64,000 bases of DNA, taken from assembly GCA_948567375.1 (NCBI GenBank), contig OX419762.1, positions 42,265,034-42,329,033 on the forward strand, written 5' to 3'. Position numbers and translations under genes: made by a program. The stretch is from Lunularia cruciata (Eukaryota; Streptophyta; Marchantiopsida; Lunulariales; Lunulariaceae). The notes under the pieces were generated by a model. The model saw only the letters and a list, made by a program, of their open reading frames with translations. It had not been told where the DNA came from and did no database searches. Shown here piece after piece: positions 56,101-64,000 of the stretch (its first letter is position 1; every line of letters starts with the position of its first letter).

Positions 56101-56690
56101 TTGAAACTCATCCACCACATCCTTCAATTTCTCAGGAATTTGTCCAGCGAGTTGTGCACTCTGGACTTCTCTTATTAGACCCATAAAACATCTATCGGTC
56201 TTATAGATAGTTGTCGTCCCTACGACATATAGAGGTAGTTTCTTCCTGTGTGATTTTTCTTTAACCCCAATGATTGACCATTGGTGGGTTCTCACTACTT
56301 TCTTCCTCCAATCCACCATTGGGTTGTACTGCTCCATCCATGGCATGCCTAAAATTGCATCATAACGGGCTAATTGTATCACTCGTCACTCAATTGCTTC
56401 CTAATATTCTCCTACAGAGAGGGTTACTCGTCTAGGTAATGATTCAATCCTCTCTGTTTGCCCATTTGGTAACTCTACTTCTTCACTTCCATCTCTCTCT
56501 AGATCCATTCCCAAGCTTATTGCAACGGAGAGCGAGAGAAAAAATTCTCTGTTGCTCCCGGATCTATTAATACTCTCACTTGATTACCTTCTAGGATTCC
56601 ATTCATAACAATCAATTGTGAGGTTGCCTTTCGGGATCTTTGGGCATTATTCTTCTTCCTTCCCTCGCTTCTCTACTTCCTTATTGAGCC
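56101..56690 (-). pseudogene. Element S aspartic protease, broken
   Basis: The minus strand gives Val-Arg-Val-Leu-Ile-Asp-Pro-Gly-Ala-Thr near 56570 (Asp-Ser-Gly changed to Asp-Pro-Gly). About 70 codons on, Tyr-Asp-Ala-Ile-Leu-Gly-Met-Pro-Trp begins the 95-codon open piece 56095-56382. The stop near 56385 interrupts it. The last codons read into the L3 fragment. Confidence 0.75.
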
Positions 56691-56710
56691 AGTAAGGCCG
56701 CGAGGTACAT

Positions 56711-57798
56711 TTACTGGCAATCTTCATTTTCCAAAGTGGTTTCCACCTCCTCCTCTTCAATGTGCCTCTCCATGTTGTTCAAAGATCGCCTATACGAAGG
56801 CCAAGGGCCTCTAGGGAAACGAGTGCAACAATTGGTAGATATGTGCCCAATACGGCCACAATTGTAACAACGGCGTTGTTCTCCTCGAGTCCCTTCTCCT
56901 CGTGGGACTCCATCTCTTTGTTCTTCTACCCGTCCCCGCTCTCCTTGAAGCGGCCGTGCTCCTCGATCCCGGAATCGAAGTTTGCCCAATTCCGTCGGTA
57001 CTGGTCCACCCATGTGTGGCATTTCTGCCCGATAATGTTGAGGTGGAACTACTCCTTCACCTCCACCTAATGCTCCGGCTATTCTCTGCGCACAAGCAAT
57101 AGCTTCAAATACCGTGCGAGGGTTTTGCACCATGACTTCTTGGCGAATTCGCTCTTTCAACCCTCGTTTGAAATTGTCGAGAGCCTCTGCTAGACTCATG
57201 TCGGTAATTGCGACTTGTAGATCCAGAAATGCCTCCACATACTCTTGTATGCTATTCTTCTGTCTCAATCCTCATAGTCGGGTTCGAGCCATCTGCATAG
57301 AATCCACCGACTGGAAATTCTTGAGCAGTCCTTCTTGCATTGCTGTCCATGGGACCTCCCTTCTCTCTGCCAGCATGGATCGTTCCCAAGCATCATACCA
57401 TGTGAGGGCTTTACCGGTCAAGTACCCACATGCAAACATGCCTGCAGCATGCTCTGTGATCTTTGTTGAGAACAATCAAAAATATCGATTCATTCTCGAG
57501 ATCCAATTCTCCACTACTCCCATCGTACGCTGCTCCTTGTAAGGCTCGATGTTGCAGGTCTTCTTCATCCGGAGTAGCAATGTGGCTTCATCGTTGATAG
57601 GGTTCGTAGGCACGGGTGCCTCTCCAAGTACTTCAGTCGCAGGTACTGGGGTTTGAGACGGCTCTTCTTCTTGCATGGTTTGATCGTTCTTGAGGATCTG
57701 CACTTGACTTTGCAATGTCTCCATGGTCATCTTAATCTCTCAAAATTCATTCAACATCCCTTGCATTCCTTGCACCAGCTCTTGCAACTGCGGATCCA
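56711..57798 (-). pseudogene. Element S gag with zinc knuckle, broken
   Basis: The start is likely near 57798 (Met-Asp-Pro-Gln-Leu-Gln-Glu). Core pieces: Trp-Ile-Ser-Arg-Met-Asn-Arg-Tyr-Phe (57476-57730), Ala-Leu-Thr-Trp-Tyr-Asp-Ala-Trp (57272-57475), then the long open frame 56711-57268 (185 codons) with Tyr-Val-Glu-Ala-Phe-Leu and Cys-Tyr-Asn-Cys-Gly-Arg-Ile-Gly-His-Ile-Ser-Thr-Asn-Cys. The Arg/Gly-rich stretch before the knuckle is typical of nucleic-acid-binding gag tails. A few stops and frameshifts separate the pieces. Confidence 0.8.
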
Positions 57799-57832
57799 TG
57801 GTTCCTGCAACACCCAATTGCTAACGTCTACT

Positions 57833-58036
57833 TCAATACAGAGTCAATATAATCACTCTGGAAGGTGCACGAACTATCGGAACTACCATTGGGACCTCAG
57901 AAGCTATCACTCGTTGATAATACTCCTCACCAAAATTCCTAACCACAAAATCTCTAAACATCAATTTCGGCCTCACTACATAAAGGATTTCTACTTGAGT
58001 GTTGAAAAGGAGAGGATTTGGGACATTCATATCCAT
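57833..58036 (-). CDS. Element S leader ORF 2 (unknown, duplicated domain)
   Basis: A 67-codon frame between PBS and gag. It resembles the frame just upstream (58041-58262): both have a Pro-rich start, Val/Ile-x-x-x-Tyr-x-x-Arg, then Val-Tyr/Arg-His/Asn-Phe-Gly-Ala/Glu-Glu and Arg-Val, Pro-Val-x-x-Pro-Val-Val, Ile-Tyr/Leu-Thr. The two look like tandem duplicates of one domain of about 57 residues. I recognise no family. It may be a decayed leader gene, or remnants of one longer frame. Confidence 0.4.
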   Translation of the reverse strand: MDMNVPNPLLFNTQVEILYVVRPKLMFRDFVVRNFGEEYYQRVIASEVPMVVPIVRAPSRVIILTLY

Positions 58037-58040
58037 ATTA

Positions 58041-58262
58041 TCATAATAGAATGTAGATCGTCAAATCCCACTCTCTGTCATATATCACCACAGGTAGAAT
58101 CACCGGGTTTGGTGAGTTCATCACTCTGTCCATGAATTCCGCACCAAAGTGATAAACTAGCGATACTCTCATCTGCTCACGCTGGATGTACATGACCTTG
58201 ATGTGGAATGGGTTTGAGAATGGAAAGCTAGGTGCGGGAAATTGTCCCCCCGGTGCATCCAT
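58041..58262 (-). CDS. Element S leader ORF 1 (unknown, duplicated domain)
   Basis: A 73-codon frame starting Met-Asp-Ala-Pro-Gly-Gly-Gln, about 130 bp after the PBS. Its stop lies four bases before the ATG of leader ORF 2, in the arrangement tga-taat-atg, so the two frames nearly abut. It shares the Phe-Gly-x-Glu and Arg-Val pattern with ORF 2. Function unknown. Confidence 0.4.
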   Translation of the reverse strand: MDAPGGQFPAPSFPFSNPFHIKVMYIQREQMRVSLVYHFGAEFMDRVMNSPNPVILPVVIYDREWDLTIYILL

Positions 58263-58389
58263 CCCATCCGCTCTCTAAAGTCCTTCCTAAGTCTAGCGAT
58301 TACTCTATGTTCCCCACCTCAAATTACTCAGTTTCAGTAGTTCGTGCTATTCCAAGAGGGGTGATCCACTCTCTTGGACTAGAACACTC

Positions 58390-58401
58390 GCTCTGATACC
58401 A
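58390..58401 (-). other. Element S primer-binding site (tRNA-iMet)
   Basis: On the minus strand TGGTATCAGAGC, an exact match to the usual plant initiator-Met site, one base after the LTR end. Confidence 0.9.
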
Positions 58402-58402
58402 T

Positions 58403-59139
58403 TGTAATACTCCGAGTACAAGAGAAGAGAGAAAACACAGATTGCACACTCAAACATTTGATGTCCCAAGGGAGCACCTTCTCTTTATTATATAGACAAA
58501 GAGGATCTCCTCCAAGGAAGCTCCACCCTAGGATTAGGGACACAGATAGGTGACATGTCAACAAGCTCCACCCTTGGATTACTTACTTGGATGGGTGACC
58601 TTTCTGGTCTAGGTCCTATCTGGTTGGTCAAACGAGCTTTGACCAAAGGGAATCTTTTAGAGAATCTTCTTGTAGGAATCTCAGAATCACATGAGTAAGG
58701 TACCGTTGGAAAGCTCTCGACGAGACAAACCATGGGGGAGGGAAGGCCAGCCTTTCCTTTGTTGGGGGGAATCTGCACATTTTCGAGGCCTAATTCATCT
58801 GTTTAGGCCTCCAAAATTGCCTTCAAAGATTTCAAGCATATTTCGGTTCCTACTCTATTAGTAGAAGTCCTCTTTTGGTAATACCTCTTTCTGATCTGTT
58901 TAGTCCATCATGTGTAACATCCTTCCAGATGTTACCAAACCAATTCTCACCTTTAAATCATATGTCTAGCTATTGGTTCTAAGGTTCTCAAGTCTATTTC
59001 GGTTTCTGCCCTATTAGTAGAAGTACTCTTTTGGTGATACTTCTATCTGATCTATTTTGACCATCATGTATAACATCATTCTAGATGTTACCAAACCGAA
59101 TTTCACATCTAGATCATATGGCTAACCCTTGGTATTACA
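58403..59139 (-). mobile_element. Element S 5' LTR
   Basis: On the minus strand it starts TGTAATACCAAGGG (59139) and ends CTCGGAGTATTACA (58403), 737 bp, next to the PBS. Its outer part is an imperfect direct repeat (period 156 bp: 58841-58996 and 58997-59139). It interrupts the RT of element E. Confidence 0.85.
58841..59139. repeat. Direct duplication (156-bp period) in the S LTR
   Basis: tttcggttcc...ctattagtagaagt starts at 58841 and again at 58997. Both copies carry the 'agatgttaccaaacc' block, and the second ends with the LTR. Confidence 0.85.
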
Positions 59140-59655
59140 GTTGAGTGATGCATTTGTCTCATCCAAGCATTGAAAGACTTTGATTAGGTGCTCAAAGTGC
59201 TCCTCCTTGCTCCCATAGACACAAAAGTCATCAATGAAGTCTCTCACGAATTTCCCAATGAAAGGTTCAAATACCTTGTTCATGAACCGTTGGAATGTGG
59301 CTGGAGCATTGCAAAGCCCAAAAGGCATGACCTTGAAACTGCAAGTTCCCCAAGGTGTGGTGAATGTGGTGAGTTGTTGATGCTCTGGTGCAATCTTGAT
59401 TTGGTTATATCCACTATAACCATCTCCAAAACTGTACCTCTCATGACTTGCAACCTCCTCCAAGATCTCATCAATGAATGGCAATGGATAATAGTCATTC
59501 TTGGTAACAGCATTGAGCTTCTTGTAATCCACACATACCCGAAGCTTGCCATTCTTTTTCTTCACAATGACAATTGGAGACACCCATTCTGAATTCTCTA
59601 CCTCAAAGATAAATCCAGCCTCCTTGAGCTTATCAATCTCCTCCTTCACAACCAA
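59122..59655 (-). pseudogene. Element E reverse transcriptase, truncated
   Basis: One uninterrupted frame of 177 codons with the RT blocks in order: Trp-Val-Ser-Pro-Ile-Val with Lys-Lys-Lys-Asn-Gly-Lys-Leu-Arg, Cys-Val-Asp-Tyr, Tyr-Pro-Leu-Pro, Phe-Gly-Asp-Gly-Tyr-Ser-Gly (first catalytic Asp), Pro-Phe-Gly-Leu-Cys-Asn-Ala-Pro-Ala-Thr-Phe and Phe-Ile-Asp-Asp-Phe (catalytic box). The last five codons and the stop come from the S LTR that cut it (TAATACCAAGGGTTAG). This is one of the cleanest frames in the window. Confidence 0.85.
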
Positions 59656-60233
59656 AGATATTGGTGGGCTAATGCGACGTTGCCTTTGGCGGATTGGTCT
59701 TGCATGTCACTCCACCTCTATCTTGTGCTCCTCCAAGGTGACTTCCTTCAAATCCCTGTAACTAAAAGCAAACACATGGATGAACTTGCGGAAATTCTCC
59801 TCAAATCTCACCGTCTCCTCCTTGGTAACCTTTGGACCATACTTGAGGGTAGATAACCTTCTCTCTACCTCCTCAAGTGTCAATGGTGATTTATCTGGGT
59901 CCTTCAAAACCTCTAGCTGAGGTGCAAAATCCATAGCACACAAAGGATACACATCTGAATCAGATTCAGATTCATCCTCCTCCGTGGAAGTCTCCTCTTC
60001 TATGCTTGTGTCCACACCTGAAGCTCCTTCTTCAGAATCTGATTCCCAATAATGAGAAGATGGTGTATCTGAATGTGAAGTGTTGGTGGTGTTAGTCATA
60101 GGAATTGTGACTCTATGGTTTGATGGCCCAATCCTCCAGTACCCTTTGTGTCATCGATCAGTTGTGCGTGTTGCTCTCAACCATGGCCTCCCAAGAAGTA
60201 AGTCATAGCTTGAATCCTTCAAGATTTGGAAAG
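59140..60233 (-). mobile_element. Element E: Ty3/gypsy protease-RT fragment
   Basis: On the minus strand this holds a protease end (Asp-Ser-Ser-Tyr-Asp-Leu-Leu-Leu-Gly-Arg-Pro-Trp-Leu near 60200), an acidic Ser/Glu linker and an RT. It is bounded on one side by the Ch5 LTR (60234) and on the other by the S LTR, which interrupts the RT after the catalytic box. It belongs to a different lineage from Ch, G and S, to judge from its RT. Confidence 0.75.
59707..60099 (-). pseudogene. Element E acidic linker between protease and RT
   Basis: A 130-codon frame rich in Ser, Glu, Asp and Thr (about residues 10-50), ending in Phe-Arg-Lys-Phe-Ile-His-Val-Phe-Ala-Phe-Ser-Tyr-Arg-Asp-Leu. This matches the 'F..VFA..Y.DL' block that precedes RT in many plant gypsy elements. 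A stop (His-Ala-Arg-Pro follows it) separates it from the RT frame by about 50 bp. Confidence 0.65.
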
Positions 60234-60337
60234 TGTAAAAGACCGAAACCGAGGAGAGAAATAGGAGAATGGAAACTCACATTGGGACACTTGAATGAGG
60301 GAAAACTCCGAATGCCTAGCATGAGCTTCGGCTTTGG

Positions 60338-60346
60338 TATTTATAG
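60338..60346 (-). promoter_or_regulatory. TATA box of Ch5 LTR
   Basis: CTATAAATA on the minus strand, about 105 bp before the LTR's 3' end, the usual place for the U3/R promoter. Confidence 0.6.
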
Positions 60347-60485
60347 GTAGCATACAAGCCCCTTGAAGCTTCTCAAGAAGCTTCCTTGAGCCGCTTTCTT
60401 GAAGTGCAAGCCAAGTTAACTAGGAAGCTTCTCAAGAAGCTTCCTTCTAGAAGCCGCCTACTTGGCGTGCAAGCTAAGCTAGTTG

Positions 60486-60498
60486 GAAGCTTCTAGAA
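60486..60498. promoter_or_regulatory. Heat-shock-element-like motif in Ch5 LTR
   Basis: GAAgcTTCtaGAA, a perfect three-block nGAAn/nTTCn array about 145 bp upstream of the TATA box on the minus strand. It matches that in Ch3 (8651-8663) base for base. Confidence 0.5.
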
Positions 60499-60643
60499 GC
60501 TACTTACTTAAGGTGCAAGCTAAGCTAACCGGGAAGCTTTCCTGGAAGCTTCCTAGATACTTCCGGAATATTCTAGGCTAATTTGTCTTATGTGCTACTT
60601 CGTGAGCCCGACTAACTTCGTCGCTAAACTCCATATTGTTACA

Positions 60644-60656
60644 TATTCCCCCGCTG
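60644..60656 (-). other. Ch5 polypurine tract
   Basis: On the minus strand AGCGGGGGAATA lies directly before the 3' LTR and would prime plus-strand DNA. It is followed by TGTAACA. Confidence 0.7.
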
Positions 60657-60659
60657 CTA

Positions 60660-62101
60660 GTTGGTGACGTCCTCGTTGCCAGTGAAGCTTCAAATTCTTG
60701 GATGGCCGTTTGTGCATTCTGGAGGTGAGAAAGAGGTTCCCAGGTGGCATCGTGAAAGGGATACCCTTTCCAAAGGACCTTGTACTCCGTATGTTTGCAA
60801 CGGCCTAGTTGGATATGGCGACGCGCAAGGATACGATCAACTTCGTACTCCTCATGATCATTGATAGGGACAGGAAGAGGGGGAGGTTGGACTCGAGAGG
60901 AAAAGGAAGAGGGGTTAGGAACAAAGGGTTTCAACTTGGAAACATGAAAGATAGGATGGATGCGCATGTGACAAGGTAAGGCAAGTCGATAAGCAACAAG
61001 AGAGACAATTTGGGTGATATCAAAGGGTCCTATCCAATTAGGGGCGAGTTTATGAACTTGGGTATCAAGTGGGAGAGGGAGGTTACTGGAGGATAGCATG
61101 ACTTTATCACCAACTTCAAAGGTGAGATCACGACGATGGTGGTCCGCATATTGTTTTTGGCGATTCTAAGCAACAAGGAGGTGAGACTTGGCTTGTTTGA
61201 GCGATTGGGATATAGTGGTCAAGAATGTGGAAGTATGAGGAACCTAAGATGGAGGGGGAGCAAGAAAAGAATCTAGAACAAGTGGATCTTGGCCAAAATT
61301 GAGAAAGAAGGGAGAAAATCCGGTGCTTGCCTGTTTGGAATTGTTGTAGGCAAATTCTGCAGCTGCAAGACATTCATCCCAATTGGTATGGTGGACATTG
61401 ACAAAGGCCCGCAACATATCCTCCAATGTACGATTTGCACGTTTGGTTTGTCCATCAGTTTGAGGATGATAGGCCGTGGACAAAGCAAGCTTGGTGCCAA
61501 GTATCTGGAAGAGTGCTTGCCAAAACTTCCCGGTAAATCGAGGATCACGGTCAGAGATGAGTACACCTGGCATCCCATGATGCTTGAAGACATTGTCAAA
61601 GTAGATTTGCGCTAGGGTTGGAGCATCCACAGTGTCACAAGTTGGTGCCAAGTGGATTTGCTTACTAAGCTTATCCACAAACACCACGATTGCGGTGTGT
61701 CCTTGTTTTGTCCTTGGCAAGGATGTGATGAGATCCAAGCTCACATGCTCCCAGCGAGTGGATGGAATGGCGAGTGGTTGAAGGAATCCACTCGGCTTCT
61801 GGTTGCTGGCCTTATTCCATTGGCAACTCTCACATGATCGGACAAAGTCTTGAACATCTTGTGTCATGTTGGGCCACCACCATTGGCATTGGACGGTGTC
61901 CAAGGTCTTGTCCACTCCCATGTGACCAGCTATTGGTAAATCATGGGCTTCTTGAAGGCGCACAAGTCGAAGATCACCTTTGGCTGGAACATAGATCTGG
62001 CCCGCATGGAATAAGAGCCCTTCCTTGAAGGAGAAGGTGTTGTACTCCTTGTCATGTGCTGTCAGACGACCGTGTACCATTTGGAAGAAGGGATCTTGTT
62101 G
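60660..62101 (-). pseudogene. Ch5 integrase with GPF module and chromodomain
   Basis: Integrase, on the minus strand: Glu-Ala-His with Ala-Gly-His and Cys-Glu-Ser-Cys-Gln (His-His-Cys-Cys zinc module), Asp-Leu-Ile-Thr-Ser-Leu-Pro and Ser-Asp-Arg-Asp-Pro-Arg-Phe (two catalytic Asp), Tyr-His-Pro-Gln-Thr-Asp-Gly with Glu following (catalytic Glu). The same frame runs from RNase H at 62401 to 61244. After a stop near 61168, the frame 60578-61099 carries Asn-Trp-Ile-Gly-Pro-Phe-Asp (GPY/F) and the chromodomain (Glu-Tyr-Glu-Val-Asp-Arg, Leu-Trp-Lys-Gly-Tyr-Pro, Thr-Trp-Glu-Pro). All catalytic residues are present, and only about two stops separate this from an intact module. Confidence 0.9.
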
Positions 62102-62740
62102 TAGAGCTGATTGAAACTCATTATGGACCTTAGGGTCAATGGACACCGTTGTAATTGCCGCCGTGATGAGAGGAAGATCCTTCAAATCAGGTCGTCGTGA
62201 TAGAGCATCGGGGATGACATGGAACCGACCTAGTTTGTACTCAAGTTTGATGTCAAACAATTGGAGTTGCTCTTCCCATCGATGATGCCGACTCTTCATG
62301 TGCTCCAAGTGTAAGGTCTGCAACAATGGCTTGTGATCAATTCGCATGATCACTTGCTTCCCCAAGAGATAATGCCTCCATACCTTGGTGGCATAAACCA
62401 TTGCAAGTTGTTCCTAATCTCAAGCAGAGTAATTTCTTTCAGCTGTATTTAGTCGGCGAGACACAAAGGCGATAGGATGTAGTCCATCTGGAAATTCTTG
62501 TTGCAACACAGCTCCAATTGCAAAGTTAGAAGCATCAAAATCAACCACACAAGGTAGTTGAGGATCATATGGTTGAAGAATAGGTCTCGAAGACACCATA
62601 TGCTTTAACTTTTGGAATGCTTCTTCATGCTTGGTGGTCCATTGGAAGCTTGAGTTCTTTCCCAAGAGGTCAGTCAATGGTGCAGCCACGTGAGCATAAT
62701 AGTGGATGAACCGTCGGTAAAAATTGGCCAATCCATTGAA
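62102..62740 (-). pseudogene. Ch5 RNase H, nearly open
   Basis: The frame 62420-62731 carries [12 protein letters not shown] and Phe-Val-Ser-Arg-Arg-Leu-Asn. After stops near 62410-62419 (a CAA or CAG to TAA or TAG change) the frame ending at 61244 resumes with Ala-Met-Val-Tyr-Ala-Thr and Asp-His-Lys-Pro-Leu-Leu-Gln. 'DALSRR' lies near 62200. It degrades RNA in the RNA-DNA hybrid during replication. Confidence 0.85.
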
Positions 62741-63470
62741 TGCTCATACTTTTGTAGCATCCTTCGGGGTAGACCAATCGGTAATGGCCTTGATCTTCTC
62801 TTCTTCCATCTTGATCCCTTCTCATGAGATCTTATGACCCAAGAAGGTAACCTCCTTCTGCCAAAAAGCACACTTTGATTTCTTGTAGTAAAATTTCCAC
62901 TGTCGTAGTTGTCTTAGGACTTCTCGCACATGATTCACATGTTCTGCCTCTGTCCTGCTATAGATTAAGATATCATCTAAGAACACCACCACGGACCGAT
63001 CCAATAGTCCATCCAACACCCAATGCATCTGATCCATGAAGACTGCTGGAGCATTAGTGAGTCCGAAAGGTAGAACTCTCCACTCAAAATGTCCATACCT
63101 TGTACGAAAAGCAGTCTTTTGCACATCCTCTCCTTCAATAGGAATTTGCCAGTAGCCGCTACAAAGATCCAGCTTGGAAAAGTAGCGTGCTCCACTTAGT
63201 TGATCAAGCAGGTCATCAATCTAAGGCAAGGGATATGCATTCTTCACGGTTTGCTTATTGAGTCCACGATAATCAATACAGAAGCGAAGTCCTCCATCCT
63301 TCTTCGAAACAAATAGTATCGGTGCTCTCCAAGGAGAGGTACTATGTCGTATGAAATCCTTCTCCAACAACTCTGTGAGTGTTGTTCGCAACTCCTCCAA
63401 CTCCTTTGGTGAGAGCCAATAGATTGGTCTACTCACTAGAGTACTCCCTGGCAATAACTCGATCTTGAAG
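62741..63470 (-). pseudogene. Ch5 reverse transcriptase, lightly broken
   Basis: 63221-63454 has [16 protein letters not shown] and Phe-Cys-Ile-Asp-Tyr-Arg. 62822-63124 has [10 protein letters not shown] and the catalytic Phe-Leu-Asp-Asp-Ile-Leu-Ile-Tyr-Ser. A stop near 63220 (CGG-ATT region) and another near 62820 split it. It would be nearly functional with three or four reversions, which shows it is the youngest of the five copies. Confidence 0.9.
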
Positions 63471-64000
63471 GCATACCTCGATCGGAGGGTAATCCTTTTG
63501 GCAGATCATCTGGAAACACATCCGCAAATTCTTGAACTATCCGATCAACCATTGCTTGATACGGCACTTGGCCCTCCTCAGATTGTTCTTGTGCAATCGG
63601 CTTGATCCACACCACAAATACAGACTTATCTTCCTCCAAAGCTTGCTCTATGGCTGCTTCATTAACAAACTTCCCTTCTAGGGACTCATCTCTCTTCCAA
63701 GCTTGCTCCATGGTTGCCTTTGTGGCAAACTTCCCATCTTGGGACTCATCTCCCTTCTAGATTCGCTCTACGGCTACCTTGTCGACAAACTTCCCACCTT
63801 GGGACTGACTATTCTTAGGTGTCTTACTCAGAGGTGCCAGACAACCTAATCGGAAAGTCCTACCTTGTTGTACTTGAATTTGGCATCGGGTCCAATCGAA
63901 TTGAACCTTATGACGTTCAAGCCAAGGTAGACCTAGAATGATATTATAGTGTAGAGGTGCCACTACAAACCTCATACACTCCAAATACTCCTTCCCAATC
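63471..64000 (-). pseudogene. Ch5 protease end and linker, cut by window edge
   Basis: 63757-63984 starts in the protease (Tyr-Asn-Ile-Ile-Leu-Gly-Leu-Pro-Trp) and runs into the linker. 63436-63711 holds the linker repeats (Glu-Gln-Ala-Leu-Glu-Glu-Asp-Lys) and [11 protein letters not shown] before RT. A one-base deletion near 63465 shifts the frame at the RT start (an 'aaggcatacc' against 'aagggcatacc' in other copies). Confidence 0.85.

Larger units (their letters stand above)
56101..59139 (-). mobile_element. Element S: Ty3/gypsy-type 5' portion
   Basis: On the minus strand: LTR (59139-58403), exact tRNA-iMet PBS, a leader with two small duplicated frames, gag with a zinc knuckle, and aspartic protease, then cut at 56101. 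RT and beyond are absent. The gag core and knuckle are of plant Ty3/gypsy type and distinct from the chromovirus copies. Confidence 0.75.
60234..60643 (-). mobile_element. Ch5 3' LTR with heat-shock-like palindromes
   Basis: 410 bp, TGTAACAATATGG to TCTTTTACA on the minus strand, directly after the polypurine tract. A TATA box (CTATAAATA, 60338-60346) lies in the downstream part. Upstream of it are four or five GAAGCTTC-type palindromic modules, roughly 50-65 bp apart, each followed by a 'gcaagc(t/c)aag' tail. Confidence 0.9.
60234..64000 (-). mobile_element. Chromovirus Ch5, best-preserved copy, runs off the window
   Basis: On the minus strand, from the window's right edge: protease, linker, RT, RNase H, integrase with chromodomain, polypurine tract, 3' LTR. 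Fewer stops than in Ch1-Ch4, and the catalytic RT box reads Phe-Leu-Asp-Asp. Gag and the 5' LTR would lie beyond 64000. Confidence 0.9.

Noticed and set aside
1..64000. tRNA, rRNA, snoRNA or organellar genes
   Set aside because: No cloverleaf with the conserved TTCGA box, no rDNA-like GC-rich blocks and no chloroplast or mitochondrial gene order was seen; the tRNA-like matches are primer-binding sites only.

Overview
The window looks like nuclear DNA from a large, repeat-rich plant genome. I see no host gene, rRNA, tRNA or organellar block. Nearly everything assignable is a transposable element: at least five copies of one Ty3/gypsy chromovirus family, four other Ty3/gypsy-type elements or fragments, two decayed Ty1/copia relics, a probable hAT-type DNA transposon relic and several LTRs without bodies. 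Heavy decay, deep nesting and very long LTRs would fit a gymnosperm or other giant plant genome, but that placement is inference. All calls are by eye from reading frames, motifs, LTR termini and target-site duplications.

Layout. 1-4686: decayed Ty1/copia relic (+). 4687-18296: nest of three chromovirus copies. Copy Ch1 (-) carries a nested LTR at 6805-7493 and is cut by Ch3 (-), and Ch3 is split by the complete 5.6-kb copy Ch2 (+, 8888-14517). 18297-24500: 5' part of a second family, 'T' (-): gag, an Asp-type primer-binding site and a 3.8-kb LTR that contains a long reading frame. 24501-27458: a possible copia LTR end, a small LTR (24823-25513), a perfect 20-bp hairpin and a copia relic (-). 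27459-40415: a 4319-bp unit present three times head to tail, apparently identical; each unit holds copia, hAT-like and chromovirus (Ch4) pieces. 40224-43985: a solo T LTR with a 5-bp target duplication and a nearly open frame of about 800 codons. 43986-44828: rest of Ch4. 44829-55992: element 'G' (+), with a 6.5-kb LTR full of minisatellites, then gag, protease, RT, RNase H and the start of integrase. 55993-59139: a small LTR fragment, then element 'S' (-; protease, gag, leader ORFs, PBS, LTR). 59140-60233: element 'E' (-; RT, protease end). 60234-64000: chromovirus Ch5 (-), best preserved, running off the window.

How it works together. The elements are retrotransposon parts: LTR promoters drive RNA, a tRNA primes at the PBS, gag packages, and pol (protease, RT, RNase H, integrase, chromodomain) copies and inserts. 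Every coding region seen has stops or frameshifts, so no copy here looks autonomous.

The most interesting signal is the T family: its LTR itself encodes, in sense and downstream of a TATA box, a long protein of unrecognised family with a charged middle and coiled-coil tail. Both LTR copies carry it, with different disabling mutations. Next are the exact 4319-bp triplication, the giant inverted-ended LTR of G, heat-shock-element-like arrays in the chromovirus LTR, and an apparent T/Ch3 gag mosaic at 18297.
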